Below are positions 43,309-53,315 of a stretch of DNA of 64,000 bases, piece after piece. The stretch comes from Poa pratensis (taxonomy: Eukaryota; Streptophyta; Magnoliopsida; Poales; Poaceae), in assembly GCA_947311845.1 (NCBI GenBank), contig CAMZMU010000034.1:94034289-94098288 (forward strand), written 5' to 3'. Within the stretch, counting starts at the first letter, position 1. Every line of letters starts with the position of its first letter. A program made the position numbers and the translations under genes. The notes beneath the pieces are model-generated. The model did not search any database. It was not told the DNA's origin and saw only the letters and a list, made by a program, of their open reading frames with translations.

Positions 43309-45285
43309 GCGCCGGGACTCGGTTATGTCATCTGGTAGCTCGCCGCGGAGTATGTAAGCCAGAAAAGGTTGAGTCCAAGTTGGCTCAATGAGGAGTACCT
43401 CGACTGGGGGGTCCTCTGTGCTGGGCGCTTTGCTTTTGGCTGGCGTAGTCGACGGAGGAGGCTCTCGTTTCTCCTTGATAGATCTGTGTTCGATGCGCTC
43501 GAGGAAGACACCAGGTGGAATTTGTGCGCCAGTTGAGCCAAGATTGGCTAGCATGTCTGCTTCTTCGTTACTTTCCCTTCCTATGTGCCTCAACTCACAG
43601 CCATCGAAGCTGCCCTCCAGTGTGTTGTACAGGTCGCGATAAGCGATCATGTTGTCCGCGATTGCGTCGCAGGCCTTCATTGTTTGCTGCACCACGAGAT
43701 TGGAGTCGCCGTAGATCATCAATCGAGTGCACCCAAGTGCTTTTGCCATCCGCATGCCATGGATCAGAGCCTCGTATTCAGCCTCGTTATTGGAGGGTAG
43801 TTTGAATCCCATCTGCAAAACATAACGTAGCTTGTCCCCTTTTGGTGATATGAGGATGACGCCTGCGCCTGCGCCTTCGTGTTTCTTGGACCCATCGAAG
43901 TACATGGTCCAGGAATTGGACACGTCTGGTGCTCCAGGTAATTGGGCCTCTATCCACTCGGTTGTGAAGTCGGGTAGGACTTGTGCTTTGATAGCCTTCG
44001 GGTGCTCGTACTTGATGTCTCTTGGAGCCAGCTCGATGAGCCATTTTGCGACTCGACCCGTTGCATTGGGGTTTGTGAGGATATCACCGATTGCTGAGTT
44101 ACTTACCACGGTGATCGGGTGCTCGGTGAAGTAGTGTGTCAACTTCCTTGAGGACATGAATACAGCGTATGCCAGCTTTTGATAGTGCGGGTACCGCTGT
44201 TTTGATATGGAGAGAACCTCGCTCAGGTAGTAGACTGGACGTTGTATGCTTTGGATGTGCCCCTCCTCCATGCGTTCGACTACCAGTACGGTGCTCACCA
44301 CCCTGTTTGTAGCCGAGACATACAGGTAGAGTGGTTCCCGTTCCTTAGGTGCGACGAGGATCGGAGGGCTTGTGAGGATCCGCTTGAGATCTGTGAAGGC
44401 TGCTTCAGCTTCTGGCGTCCACTCGAACTTGTCCGCCTTCTTCATCAGTCGATAGAATGGTAGAGCCTTTTCACCCAGTTTGCTGATGAATCGACTGAGC
44501 GCTGCTACTCGTCCTGCTAGTTTCTGCACATCGTGAAGCTTTGAAGGCCTTTGCATTGTGAGGATGGCCTGTATTTTCTCCGGGTCTGCTTCGATTCCAC
44601 GGGCAGAGACTAGGTACCCTAGGAGCTGCCCGGCTGGAACGCCGAACGTGCACTTCTTAGGATTGAGCTTGATATGGAAGCGTTTGAGGTTTGCGAACGT
44701 CTCCCTCAAATCGTCGAGTAGTGTGTGTTCTTCCCTTGTGGTAATGACAATGTCATCCACGTAGACCTGGACGTTGCGTCCGATTTGCTTTTTGAGGCAG
44801 TCCTGCATCATGCGCTGGTATGTTGCACCCGCGTTTTTGAGCCCAAAGGGCATAGTTGTGTAGCAGTAGACCCCGAGTGGGGTTATGAACGCCGTTTTTT
44901 CTTCGTCTTCTTGCTTCATCCTTATCTGGTGATAACCTGAGTAAGCATCCAGAAAGGAGAGTCGTGCGCATCCGGCGGTGGAGTCGACGATCTGGTCGAT
45001 TCGGGGTAGCGGGAAGTGATCCTTTGGACAGCACTTGTTCAGCGCTGTGAAGTCCACGCACATCCGAAGGATGTCTGTATGCTTCTTCTCTACGAGTACG
45101 GGGTTGGCCACCCATTGTGATTTCTTGATTTCCCTAATGAATCCTGCTGCGAGTAACCGGTCGACTTCAGATTCGACTGCGGTTCGCTTTGGGCCGGAGA
45201 TTCGACGCATCGTTTGCTTGACTGGCTTTGCATCTGGAAACAATTGGAGAGAGTGCTCGGCGAATTCCCTGGGAATACCTGGCAT
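43087..45285 (-). CDS. Gypsy RT, RNase H and second (archaeal-like) RNase H, copy B
   Basis: 732 codons. MPGIPREFAEHSLQLFPDAK opens the visible RT, with LSFLDAYSGYHQI, MPFGLKNAGATYQRMM, catalytic VYVDDIVI, the tether and first RNase H (FEWTPEAEAAFTDLKRIL), then the second RNase H: MYFDGSKKHEGAGAGVIL, NNEAEYEALIHGM, GRESNEEADMLANLG. The double RNase H is the hallmark of the Tat lineage. The last 30 or so codons run into the frameshifted integrase start. It copies genomic RNA to DNA. Confidence 0.95.
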   Translation of the reverse strand: MPGIPREFAEHSLQLFPDAKPVKQTMRRISGPKRTAVESEVDRLLAAGFIREIKKSQWVANPVLVEKKHTDILRMCVDFTALNKCCPKDHFPLPRIDQIVDSTAGCARLSFLDAYSGYHQIRMKQEDEEKTAFITPLGVYCYTTMPFGLKNAGATYQRMMQDCLKKQIGRNVQVYVDDIVITTREEHTLLDDLRETFANLKRFHIKLNPKKCTFGVPAGQLLGYLVSARGIEADPEKIQAILTMQRPSKLHDVQKLAGRVAALSRFISKLGEKALPFYRLMKKADKFEWTPEAEAAFTDLKRILTSPPILVAPKEREPLYLYVSATNRVVSTVLVVERMEEGHIQSIQRPVYYLSEVLSISKQRYPHYQKLAYAVFMSSRKLTHYFTEHPITVVSNSAIGDILTNPNATGRVAKWLIELAPRDIKYEHPKAIKAQVLPDFTTEWIEAQLPGAPDVSNSWTMYFDGSKKHEGAGAGVILISPKGDKLRYVLQMGFKLPSNNEAEYEALIHGMRMAKALGCTRLMIYGDSNLVVQQTMKACDAIADNMIAYRDLYNTLEGSFDGCELRHIGRESNEEADMLANLGSTGAQIPPGVFLERIEHRSIKEKREPPPSTTPAKSKAPSTEDPPVEVLLIEPTWTQPFLAYILRGELPDDITESRRVTRRSKAYTVINGELQAQHIRYVPKMHRIRRWSSHTSRHSCRHLWAHASSRSLVAKAFRAGFYWPTALKTRRT

Positions 45286-45348
45286 GTCGGCTGGACACCA
45301 CGCAAATATTTCCCAGTTCTCACGGAGGAATTCGACGAGCGCGCCTTC

Positions 45349-46458
45349 CTATGCGATAGGCAGGCTCGAAGATACGTTGACTGTCTTGGACGGATCGGTC
45401 GGGTGCACCTGATGCGACCTTGTGTCATTTGTAGCATTGAAGGATCTGTCGACTGCCAACTTCTTATGCTCCGGAAGGAGTGTGCGGTCGTTGGAAATCG
45501 CCAGGTCGGCGAGTGATTCTTCCACCCCGAACATCTCGGAGATTTTGCTGAACTCGCGGTCGCAAGCATCGGACCTTTGAAAGTTTCCACGGACAGTGAT
45601 GACTCCCTTTGGTCCTGGCATCTTCAGCGTGAGGTACGCGTAGTGTGGCACCGCCATGAATCGAGCAAACGTCGGGCGACCAAGAATAGCATGGTATTGT
45701 GATTTCCAGTCGACGACCTCGAACTCAATCGACTCTGTCCTGAAGTGGCTTTTGTCCCCGAACGTAACGTCGAGTTGTATGGTGCCTTCTGGGCTAATTG
45801 CTTTGCCAGGAACGATACCGTGGAAGGTATTTGAAGATTTTGGGAGGTTTTCGACTGACCTGTTCATTTTGCGGAGCGTGTCCGCGAAGATGATGTTTAT
45901 GCCGCTGCCTCCATCCATGAAGACCTTGGTCATGGCGTAGCCTCCTATTTGCGCGTCGAGTACCAGAGCCGCGTGCCCTGGTCGAACTACAGCTGGGGGA
46001 TGATCCTCTCGACTGAAGCTTATGATGGTTTCCGATCCCTTCAGAAATTCGGGCACGGCAGGAGGTGCCATGACAGCCATGTTCACCTGTCGAGTGATTA
46101 GCTTTTGCTGCCTGTTGGAGGGGCGACCCTTTTGTATCATGTACATCTGCCCGTGGGGCTGTGGATATTGATCATCTTCCGCCCGTAGTACGGGTTGTAT
46201 GGCACCTGCGAGGTTTGCGCCTGGAGCAGGCTGTGGTGGTGGTTGCGGTGGCGGCTGTGGCGCCATGAGAGCGGGCACAGCGTTCGGCTGTGGTACGGGT
46301 GCAGGCGTGGGCTGAGCAGGTGCTGGGCCGTACCTCTTGAGTCGTATCATGTAGTCAGTCGCCATTTGGTCGAATTCCCTGCAGTTCCTTAGGGTGTGAT
46401 TGGAGCGTAGTTTTCCGTCGTCCCCCTTGAAGAGGTGGAATCTGCACCAGTCGTCCAT
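45349..46458 (-). CDS. Gypsy gag end (zinc motif) and aspartic protease
   Basis: 369 codons. MDDWCRFHLFKGDDGKL and HTLRNCREF form the Tat-type C-x2-H..H..C knuckle, followed by a Pro/Gln-rich linker and protease with ALVLDAQIGGYAMTKVFMDGG then SGINIIFADTLRKMN. The YFAWCPA segment seems to follow after a frame change before RT. It is separated from gag (46389-47972) by a one-base shift near 46600. Confidence 0.88.
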   Translation of the reverse strand: MDDWCRFHLFKGDDGKLRSNHTLRNCREFDQMATDYMIRLKRYGPAPAQPTPAPVPQPNAVPALMAPQPPPQPPPQPAPGANLAGAIQPVLRAEDDQYPQPHGQMYMIQKGRPSNRQQKLITRQVNMAVMAPPAVPEFLKGSETIISFSREDHPPAVVRPGHAALVLDAQIGGYAMTKVFMDGGSGINIIFADTLRKMNRSVENLPKSSNTFHGIVPGKAISPEGTIQLDVTFGDKSHFRTESIEFEVVDWKSQYHAILGRPTFARFMAVPHYAYLTLKMPGPKGVITVRGNFQRSDACDREFSKISEMFGVEESLADLAISNDRTLLPEHKKLAVDRSFNATNDTRSHQVHPTDPSKTVNVSSSLPIA

Positions 46459-47972
46459 CTTTTCCTCGAATGACCGCTCGGGTTTTGCGTCGCTGCGTTT
46501 GCGCCATTCTTGCCTTTTGTAGCTGTCGCTCCGCTGCTCGCGATCTCGACTGTCCCGTCGATCATCCGAGCGTCGATTGCTTCTATCTTGGTCCTCCCGG
46601 GTTGTGTGTATCCAGCCGCCATGAACTCGGGTCTGTTATCGTCGTAAGGACGTTTGGAACGTTTGCGCCTGCGATCTTCTCTGTATGAATCTCTGCGGCC
46701 TCGACTGCCGCTTTCGTAGTTGTCGCGTGGTGGGGAAGCACGGGATCTGCGTACAGAATCCTCTCCATCTGCCCACTCAGTCGCAACTTTGATGAGGTCA
46801 GCCAGGGAGGTTGGCTTTTCACGACCCAGTGCCTCTTTGAAGTCCTTCCTGGCGAGACCTTGTATGAAGGCATCCATGGCCCTGTCTTCTGACACTTTGC
46901 CAACCGAATTGCGTATTTCGGTCCACCGCCGTATGTATGATCTCAACGACTCGTCTGATCGTTGAGTGCATGCCCTTAATTCTTCGAATGTCTTCGGGCG
47001 CTCACATAGAGGCTCGAAGTTTTTGATGAAGTCTCTGCGGAAATCGTCCCACGAGTCGTATGATGATGGAGGGAGGCCTTGAGCCAGTCGCGGGCAGTTC
47101 CTTCGAGCATGAGTCGTATGTACTGCATCGCCGTGGTGTTCGTGCCACGCTGGCATGCCACGGCGAGTCTGTAATCTTCTAGCCACCCGGAAGGTTCTTG
47201 GCGACCGTTGTACTTGGGTTGTTCGCCTGTCAACTTGAACCTTTGGGCATCCGCGTCCACGGATGCGTCGAGTGAAGCACAATGCTCCGCATGGCTCTGG
47301 TTCACGATCAGAGTATGAATCGCTGCTATAGGATCTTCGAGATCTGCTTCTGCTGGACCTGTGCCGGCGCGTGCTTCTCCTTCCTTCATCCGAGTGGTGG
47401 CTGCGACCACTGCGATGATGTGCTGCGTGTCGTGAGTCGACTATGTCGCGATCGCGATTCCTTGCTGGAGTTTTGTCTTCTGGCTGTATAGCCTGTGCCG
47501 CTAGAGCTAGCGATTTGAGTTGTTGGCGATGCAGGGCTGCGTTAGGGTCATTCGCCGGAGGTTGCATTGCCTTGAGGTAAGCACCTACGGAGAATAATGC
47601 ACCCGCAGCAGTTTTGGGCACTGGGATTCCGTTAGCGTCCTCTGTCATGAACGACAGGTTACGGGTGATTGCTACCCTTTCATGTTCTGGAAGGCTTGCC
47701 AACCGCGACCTAGGTCGTGGGGTTGGTTGCATTGTGGACCCGAGGGATTGCTCCCTTCTTCGGGCACTCGAGAGGCTGGCTTGCCTTTTGCGCTCTTCGA
47801 GCGTCGCTCGGTAGTTTTGCAGTCGAATTGACTCCTGCCAGTTGAAGTACTGGAAGGTCAACATCTCCTCTGGGGTGGAATTTGGTGGCATCATTGTGCA
47901 CTCCTTTATGACTTTATCTGCTTTTGCTGCCATCTCCTCCGTGATTGTCAAGGTTGTGACCCCATCCGGCAT
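46389..47972 (-). CDS. Gypsy gag (capsid), with internal frame slip
   Basis: The C-terminal half is clear capsid: SYDSWDDFRRDFIKNFEPLC, RSDESLRSYIRRWTEIRNSV and DAFIQGLARKDFKEALGREK. The region 47280-47090 is out of frame; the correct capsid start (FKLTGEQPKYNGRQEPSGWL, YRLAVACQRGTNTTAMQYIR) is in another frame, so two opposing slips flank it. Arg/Ser-rich blocks precede the capsid. It forms the particle and binds RNA. Confidence 0.8.
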   Translation of the reverse strand: MPDGVTTLTITEEMAAKADKVIKECTMMPPNSTPEEMLTFQYFNWQESIRLQNYRATLEERKRQASLSSARRREQSLGSTMQPTPRPRSRLASLPEHERVAITRNLSFMTEDANGIPVPKTAAGALFSVGAYLKAMQPPANDPNAALHRQQLKSLALAAQAIQPEDKTPARNRDRDIVDSRHAAHHRSGRSHHSDEGRRSTRRHRSSRSRSRRSYSSDSYSDREPEPCGALCFTRRIRGRGCPKVQVDRRTTQVQRSPRTFRVARRLQTRRGMPAWHEHHGDAVHTTHARRNCPRLAQGLPPSSYDSWDDFRRDFIKNFEPLCERPKTFEELRACTQRSDESLRSYIRRWTEIRNSVGKVSEDRAMDAFIQGLARKDFKEALGREKPTSLADLIKVATEWADGEDSVRRSRASPPRDNYESGSRGRRDSYREDRRRKRSKRPYDDNRPEFMAAGYTQPGRTKIEAIDARMIDGTVEIASSGATATKGKNGANAATQNPSGHSRKRWTTGADSTSSRGTTENYAPITP

Positions 47973-48402
47973 GGTTACCGTGCATGGGACTTGTGCAGGC
48001 CACGTAGACCTGATGGGGCGTGACCCGTGGACAGGTGTATGTGCTGTCGATTCCAGTCATGGACTCGACGTCGCCGTCGAGGCTCATGTCAGAGCCAGTA
48101 TGTTCATCGAGTAGATCTTCGAGGCGAATCTCGTTGTCGATGTGCTCATCGCCTATGCTCATCTCGGTGTTGGCGAAACCATTATGGATTTCTGAGTCGA
48201 GGTTGGTGTTGGTGAAGATCTCCGAGTCGACGTTGCTGTCGTTATGAATCGCGGGCTCGTAGAAGTCATCGAGGGAGATCCCGCAGTCGAAACTCTCGTC
48301 GAGTGGTAGGTTGAAGTCGACGTTGCTTGTGCGGTATGCTGATTCTGCCTCCTCGCCTTGGAGTTCCGTCATCATGAACCTGTCGATCTCGCCGGTCGAC
48401 AT
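47914..48402 (-). CDS. Gypsy ORF0, acidic protein upstream of gag
   Basis: 162 codons starting MSTGEIDRFMMTELQGEEAE, rich in Asp, Glu, Ser and Asn (LDEHTGSDMSLDGDVESMTG). It lies between the leader and gag and overlaps the gag start by about 60 bp. Tat/Ogre elements often carry an extra ORF here; this may be that ORF or an N-terminal gag extension. I do not recognise a domain. Confidence 0.6.
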   Translation of the reverse strand: MSTGEIDRFMMTELQGEEAESAYRTSNVDFNLPLDESFDCGISLDDFYEPAIHNDSNVDSEIFTNTNLDSEIHNGFANTEMSIGDEHIDNEIRLEDLLDEHTGSDMSLDGDVESMTGIDSTYTCPRVTPHQVYVACTSPMHGNHAGWGHNLDNHGGDGSKSR

Positions 48403-48675
48403 GGTTGTTGCGGGCGAGCAGGCTTCAGGAATCGACGACGGGGCGAGCGCAGTCGACGGAGCCTCGAGTGCGCCCAGTGCCAGTTGTTGCGGATCTGTCG
48501 AGTCCTGCGTGCAAGATTGTTTACGAAAAAATTGAATGCTCCAACAGTTAAACTCAAACCTGATTCAAGGCCGGAAAACGCCTCCTGAAGCTCCGGCGAG
48601 TGCGGATTGAAATTCATTGGAAGAGCAGATGCGCTTTTTGCAGGTGAAGCGGGCAGGCTGCCGCTTTTCGAGTGG

Positions 48676-48830
48676 ATCGGCGAGTCGCCGTGTGTCGCCT
48701 GGATCGGCGAGTTGCTGTTTGCTGACATGGCCGGCGAGTTGCCGTTTGCAGATGAGATCGGCGAGTTGCCGTTTGCTGGTGTGATCGGCGATTTGCCGTT
48801 TGCTGTTGGGACCGGCGAAACTTCGAGTCC
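48676..48830 (-). repeat. 30-bp tandem repeat in the gypsy leader
   Basis: About five copies of a 30-bp unit around 'atcggcgagttgccgtttgc'. On the element strand it can be read as an A-N-G-N-S-P-I/A-type repeat. It lies between PBS and ORF0. Confidence 0.75.
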
Positions 48831-48841
48831 AGCGCTATTCT

Positions 48842-48859
48842 TTCCCACAGACGGCGCCA
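48842..48859 (-). other. Primer-binding site of the gypsy element
   Basis: In element orientation TGGCGCCGTCTGTGGGAA lies two bases after the 5' LTR. This sequence is common at gypsy primer sites in grasses. I am not sure which tRNA it matches. Confidence 0.88.
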
Positions 48860-48861
48860 CT

Positions 48862-49350
48862 TGACGAGGGGTAGACTCATCAAGACCCATGGTTAAGGTC
48901 CCTAGGTTATGAATATGGGGGAGAGAACGTGGTAGAGCTGGAAGTACGTCGGCTGACAAGCAGGGCAAAGATTTTACCCAGGTTCAGGGCCCTCGTGTGG
49001 AGGTAACACCCCTACGTCCTGCCTGTCTGTTATTGCTTTGTGAATATGATGGTTACAAGGGTCCCGACGAGATGTCGATCTCGCTAGGGTTTTGGCGGCT
49101 CTGAAAGTACGTGGTCTGGTTCGATGGCCCTCCCAGTCCTTAAATAGTAGGCTGGGTCTCGGGTGTCCGTAACCGACTCGATTTACAAGTAAAGAAACTC
49201 TAAACCGACTATGGCTTCGCCAGCTTGGAGGATACTCCATCTTGTTGGGCCTCCCTTCATGGGCTTCATGTAGGCTCTGATAGTTGGGCCTAGTCGATAC
49301 GTGCACCAGGTACCCTCACGGTAGGGTACCCAATAGGCATACCCATGTCA
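48862..49350 (-). repeat. 5' LTR of the gypsy element
   Basis: 489 bp, TG..CA, partner of 27574-28064; TSD ATCAC follows at 49351-49355. In element orientation the TATTTAAGG-like box is near 49140-49150, and one substitution there (TAGTAGG/TAATAGG) distinguishes the two LTRs. Confidence 0.95.
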
Positions 49351-49355
49351 ATCAC

Positions 49356-50955
49356 TATTCAGGCAATATCGACAGGGGTTGTGTTGTGCTAGCTCTTGTT
49401 GAAGGTGGTGGCTCGAAGGTCGATATAGGGAATGAAAATTCTGAGATCGACCTAAAGTTGGACTTCTTATCATCAGCGCAGGTGCGCCGAACCTTCCCGA
49501 AATTTTAGCCCTATGAGTTGTGTGTTTTGGGTTTGTATTGGAATTTACAACAAGGTTAGTAGTAGTCTGGTGAAGTTTCTACACTTGTTTTCCGGATCAA
49601 CTTTATTCGGCTTCATTATTTGGCTTTAAAAAATATATGATTGTGTGCACCAAGTAATGCATCCTCTAAGCTCTCCGCAAAAGGAAAACGCCCTCGTGCT
49701 GCTCCCTAGGGCGAACCCTCGTCCGCGGCGGCGGCGGAACCCAGCGCTGAAGGAGCTGGGGGAGAAGATCGCGGTGACGGCGTTCAAGCACGGCTAGGGC
49801 GGCGCGAATGCCTCCCGTCGTGTGCGGCGGCTGGGGCGGAGTCCCCTGATCGAGGCGGCGGCGCTAATCCCCTTCCTCGACAACGCACTGTGGTGCGATC
49901 CTACGGAAGTGGCGGTGCTGTGGATCTTGGGTCCCAACTAGATCCACCGTCGATGCGGTTTGGGCCGTCCGGCGCGCGGGCGGAGTCTGCGTTTGGCTGC
50001 GGCATTCGAGGTGGGCGTGGCGCGGCGGTTCTGGCCGTAGCTCTAGTGCGTGGCCTTCTGGCGCGTGTGGGTGCCGACCAGTGTGTGCGGTGCCTGCGAT
50101 CTGAATAAAGGTGGTTCCGGCTTTGCTGATCTTCGAGCACCATGTCGGTGATTTGCTTCATGTCGGCCTCCTCAATCTAGGCGCCGACGATTTTCAGTCT
50201 TCCACTCAGAGATTTCCGCAGTCTGGCACACGACGTCACTAGATATCTAGATCAGAATCGCTCCAGTCGTGCAAGCCCTTCTCTTCGCTATTGTGGCTTC
50301 ATGAAGGCGTGGCTTGAAGCTTCGCTGCTGCCATGGGACATGCCTAAATATAGATTTCTATGGTATGAACAGAGGTGGAGAAAGTTATGGCGGCTGCGAT
50401 CGGAGGTCTGCAATGGCGGAGAGGTTTTTTGGTTGCGATGAAGACTGGCGACACAGGTTTTTCCTGTGTGTCGGGTGTTTGGTGCAGCAGCGGCCTTGGC
50501 AAGACGGGGTGGAAGCGTAGGTGGACTGTCTTTTTGGTGGTGCTCCTCGAGTACCGAGTTGCGATTTCTAGGGTGAAATCCCAAGGTGTGGCCTTCATTT
50601 ATTGTACCTAGCAATGGCCTTGCGGAAGATATTGTTTTGTGAACTCGGACTTTCTCCAGGGTGAAAACCCAAGATATTCGACCGGGCGACGGCAACTCTT
50701 GCACATTGTTTCCTTCTTGGAGGCGTTGCTTTTGGGGAATCTCTTGTGTGGTCTAGCTGTTGTATTCGGTGGTGGTTTGAGTGTTGTGTTGCAAGTGTTT
50801 CATCAGCACGTCGGGGGCTTTGTTTTTCATTTCTCTCATTTTATTTTCTTTCTTGGCTGTGTGCATCCTTGATGTCTTTGGACATTCCGTTGTAGAGGCT
50901 GGGTGTAATTGGTATCTTCGCGATATTAATATATTCCTTTTATCGAAAAAATATA
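49356..50955 (+). mobile_element. LINE-like sequence with a non-LTR 3' tail
   Basis: The right end (about 50640-50955) has 'gggtgaaaaccc', 'ccgggcgac', 'ttccttcttggaggcgttgctt', a T-rich stretch and 'gatattaatatattcc' followed by A-rich sequence. This is the general look of grass non-LTR 3' ends, and it matches 4000-4275 in order. The GC-rich left part (49700-50280) has no frame I can assign. It may be the continuation of sequence at 24700-25352 and 27309-27573. Confidence 0.45.
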
Positions 50956-51113
50956 CATCCTCATTGAAAAAGAAATAATACAAAATAGAAATAATTTTTT
51001 TTTCCAAATTCAATTGCATCACGAAGACATATCGCTGCACCACCACAAAGAGGTTTTGTTTGATGTAAACCGGCTACCGGTTGGCCGTGGACATGTCTAA
51101 CCCAAACGTCTGA

Positions 51114-51385
51114 GACTAGTCACAATGAGGAGTAACATAGAGTAGTAACATGGTGATGTTACAGTCTATGTTACCACCTTCACAGTGGGGAGTAACATCA
51201 TTGTGGTGTCATATAAGATCTTATTTATTGCACTATAGACTCATTTTGTCTTGATAAGTGTGATGTTATGGTAACTAGCTAAGTTACTCCAAACACCTCT
51301 CTCCTCATTAACTACATGCCACATAAGCAAAATGGTCTTGAGATATGTGATGTTACTAGCTAAGTTACTCTCATTGTGACTAGTC
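51114..51385. mobile_element. MITE, 272 bp (PIF/Harbinger-like)
   Basis: Terminal inverted repeats GACTAGTCACAATGAG at both ends. A 3-bp TSD, TGA, is at 51111-51113 and 51386-51388, the size used by PIF/Harbinger elements. It contains repeated 'gtaacatc/gttact' motifs and no coding sequence. The family assignment is from TSD size and ends only. Confidence 0.8.
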
Positions 51386-51986
51386 TGAGCGGTGCGGTGA
51401 ATCGTTAGAGAGGGTAATTCGGACACGGCGGCGAGGCGTCATGGGCCGATTCGGCGGGTAGAGGTGGCGGGGGAGATGGGGAGACGAATGTGGATGTCGG
51501 CGCTCCTCCTTTCCGCCCTCTCTTACGGCGAACGGTGGTGTGCTACTCCCCTTCCGTTCCAATAGCTACAGGACGAAGTCCACGGTCCGAATTTTGCCTG
51601 TGCCAACGGGGTGACCGTAAGCTAGCTTTTGATGAGCCAAAATAGCCCAGCCCTAGCGGGCAGGGCATCTGGCAACACTAAATCGTCAATGATGCAGCCG
51701 CTACCACTGGCGGCATGGCGCACCCATCATTAGTGAACCTTACAGGCAGGGACGGAGCTAAGTGAGGCTCAAACCGAAACGTGGGCCACCCCAGGAGTAA
51801 AGCGTAATTTATAACTATGCTGCAATACCTAAAGTCCAGCACTGGTATTCGGCACCCCTACAGCCCATCCATCTGCTCGACGCAGTTCGTTATTTCTCGA
51901 CGGCAGGCATGGCGATATATTAGGACAGCGGCAGCGACCGAGCGGACGGGTGGAGCAGCGGAGGTCCAACACCAACAGCCTAGCCT

Positions 51987-53307
51987 CAGGGCCGTCCATG
52001 GCCATGTGCATGCAGTGCGACTGCACAGGCCCCCCAAATTTTATGTGTCGCCCCCGTAATCTTTTTTGATATACCTTAATACTTGTAGTTGGGCTTTGTT
52101 TTGCATATAAAGGAGAGAATATCTAGTGATACCAACCTCTTCCATGCTCCCATTTGAAAAAAAATGATTTTATTTTTGTTTCACAAAATTCTAGCAAAAA
52201 TTGTGAATGTGCACACAAAATATATCTACAATCTCCAAAAATTTCAGATCCAAAATCAAAAAGCACATTGAGAAACGAAAAAGAAAAATCCATATGTGAA
52301 TGGTGTCACTTTTGCTTATTTGTCTTTTTTTGACACTATTCATGGTATATTTGTCTTTTTTGTTTCTCAATGTGTATTTTGATTTTGGATCTGAAATTTT
52401 TGGAGTTTGCTGACACATTCTTTGTGAACATTCACACCTTTTACTAGAATTTTTTTAAAAGAACTAAAAATTGATTTTTCAAAATGGGAGCATAGAAGGG
52501 GTGGTATCACAGAACTAAAATTGATTTTTCAAAATGGGAGCATGGAAGGGGTTAGATATTCTCCCACATCTGAAGCAGCTCAGTTCGGTCCAATTGCTTC
52601 GTTTAATCTCAGATTTTACCATGTTTCCCGATTGATGGTATCACAGAATGAGTCACAGTCTCCCTTGGCAGCAACCCAGGAAGACGGCCAGGCGTGCTCT
52701 TGCACGTCAGTTGCACAACAATGCCCAGCGATCAGGCCTTCTCCATATACAGAGATCGCTCCGTCAGGATCAGAACAGAAATCAGGAAAAGTGAGGATGT
52801 CTGCTTCAGGTGCGTCCAGGCAAACAACTACGACTCCAAGGTATTTTTTAATTTAGGCTCTTTTACCCTTGGGAAATTGTATTGATCATTATACAAGTGC
52901 ACTCATTAACTTCGTCCTTCTCATTTTTCGTACACATGATATATGTTCATCATTTGTGTAATTGTAAGCCATTTTTCTCAAACCATTTTATTTTGGTTTA
53001 GGCCCTTATTTAGAGTTCCATATAGGCCGGGAACCTACTCTTGTGAACCCACGATTTTGATCGAGATCACTGAAGTCAAATACCTGAGGGATGATGATTT
53101 TCAGTAGAACATAAGGTCAATTTATTTTTTCAGTGCTACCTTTTCTCTTATAGTATTATTATTTTATATTATATGAAATAGCACATACCGCAGTTATATA
53201 ATTTACTGAAAATATGATTTAGTTATATTAGTAATATGTTTTTTTTCAAATTTTATGCCATATTTTGCATTTCGCACATGGACCCCCAATCTATGAAGAT
53301 GGCCCTA
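51987..53307. mobile_element. Non-autonomous hAT element, 1321 bp
   Basis: Ends CAGGGCCGTC and GATGGCCCTA (inverse TAGGGCCATC). An 8-bp TSD, CCTAGCCT, lies at 51979-51986 and 53308-53315. It carries a nested fold-back element and no transposase I can see. It lies in NLR intron 1. Confidence 0.9.
52111..52565. mobile_element. Fold-back MITE with a duplicated right arm
   Basis: The left arm (GGAGAGAATATCTA, GTGATACCA, then 'cttccatgctcccat') is matched by two successive right arms. One ends 'ggggtggtatcac' at 52510; the other ends 'ggggttagatattctccc' at about 52565. The arms form a long hairpin. It is nested in the hAT element. Confidence 0.7.
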
Positions 53308-53315
53308 CCTAGCCT

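Larger units (their letters stand above)
37746..46342. repeat. 8.6-kb internal block of the gypsy element, copy B
   Basis: Second copy of 29122-37732 (8597 vs 8611 bp). Small deletions cluster from 37746 to about 43300 (next to the gap), and the rest is clean, the mirror image of copy A. A few true substitutions exist (for example near 41258, 41644, 42536, 43014, 43520). Confidence 0.93.
27574..49350 (-). mobile_element. Ty3-gypsy (Tat-lineage) retrotransposon, 21.8 kb as assembled
   Basis: LTRs are 48862-49350 (5') and 27574-28064 (3'), with TG..CA ends and TSD ATCAC at 27569-27573 and 49351-49355. Minus-strand order: 5' LTR, PBS, ORF0, gag, protease, RT, RNase H, a second archaeal-like RNase H, integrase, a region with genes on the opposite strand, PPT, 3' LTR. 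Two RNase H modules and extra ORFs mark the Tat group. The interior from 29122 to 37732 is repeated at 37746-46342 around a 13-N gap. Without the second copy the element would be about 13.2 kb. The LTRs differ at about 11 positions in 490, roughly 0.9 million years at a rate of 1.3e-8 per site per year (assumed). Confidence 0.95.

Noticed and set aside
27574..49350. Integrated plant pararetrovirus or other viral insertion
   Set aside because: TSD, LTRs, PBS, PPT, Tat-type double RNase H and integrase identify a Ty3-gypsy retrotransposon. No movement or coat protein is seen.
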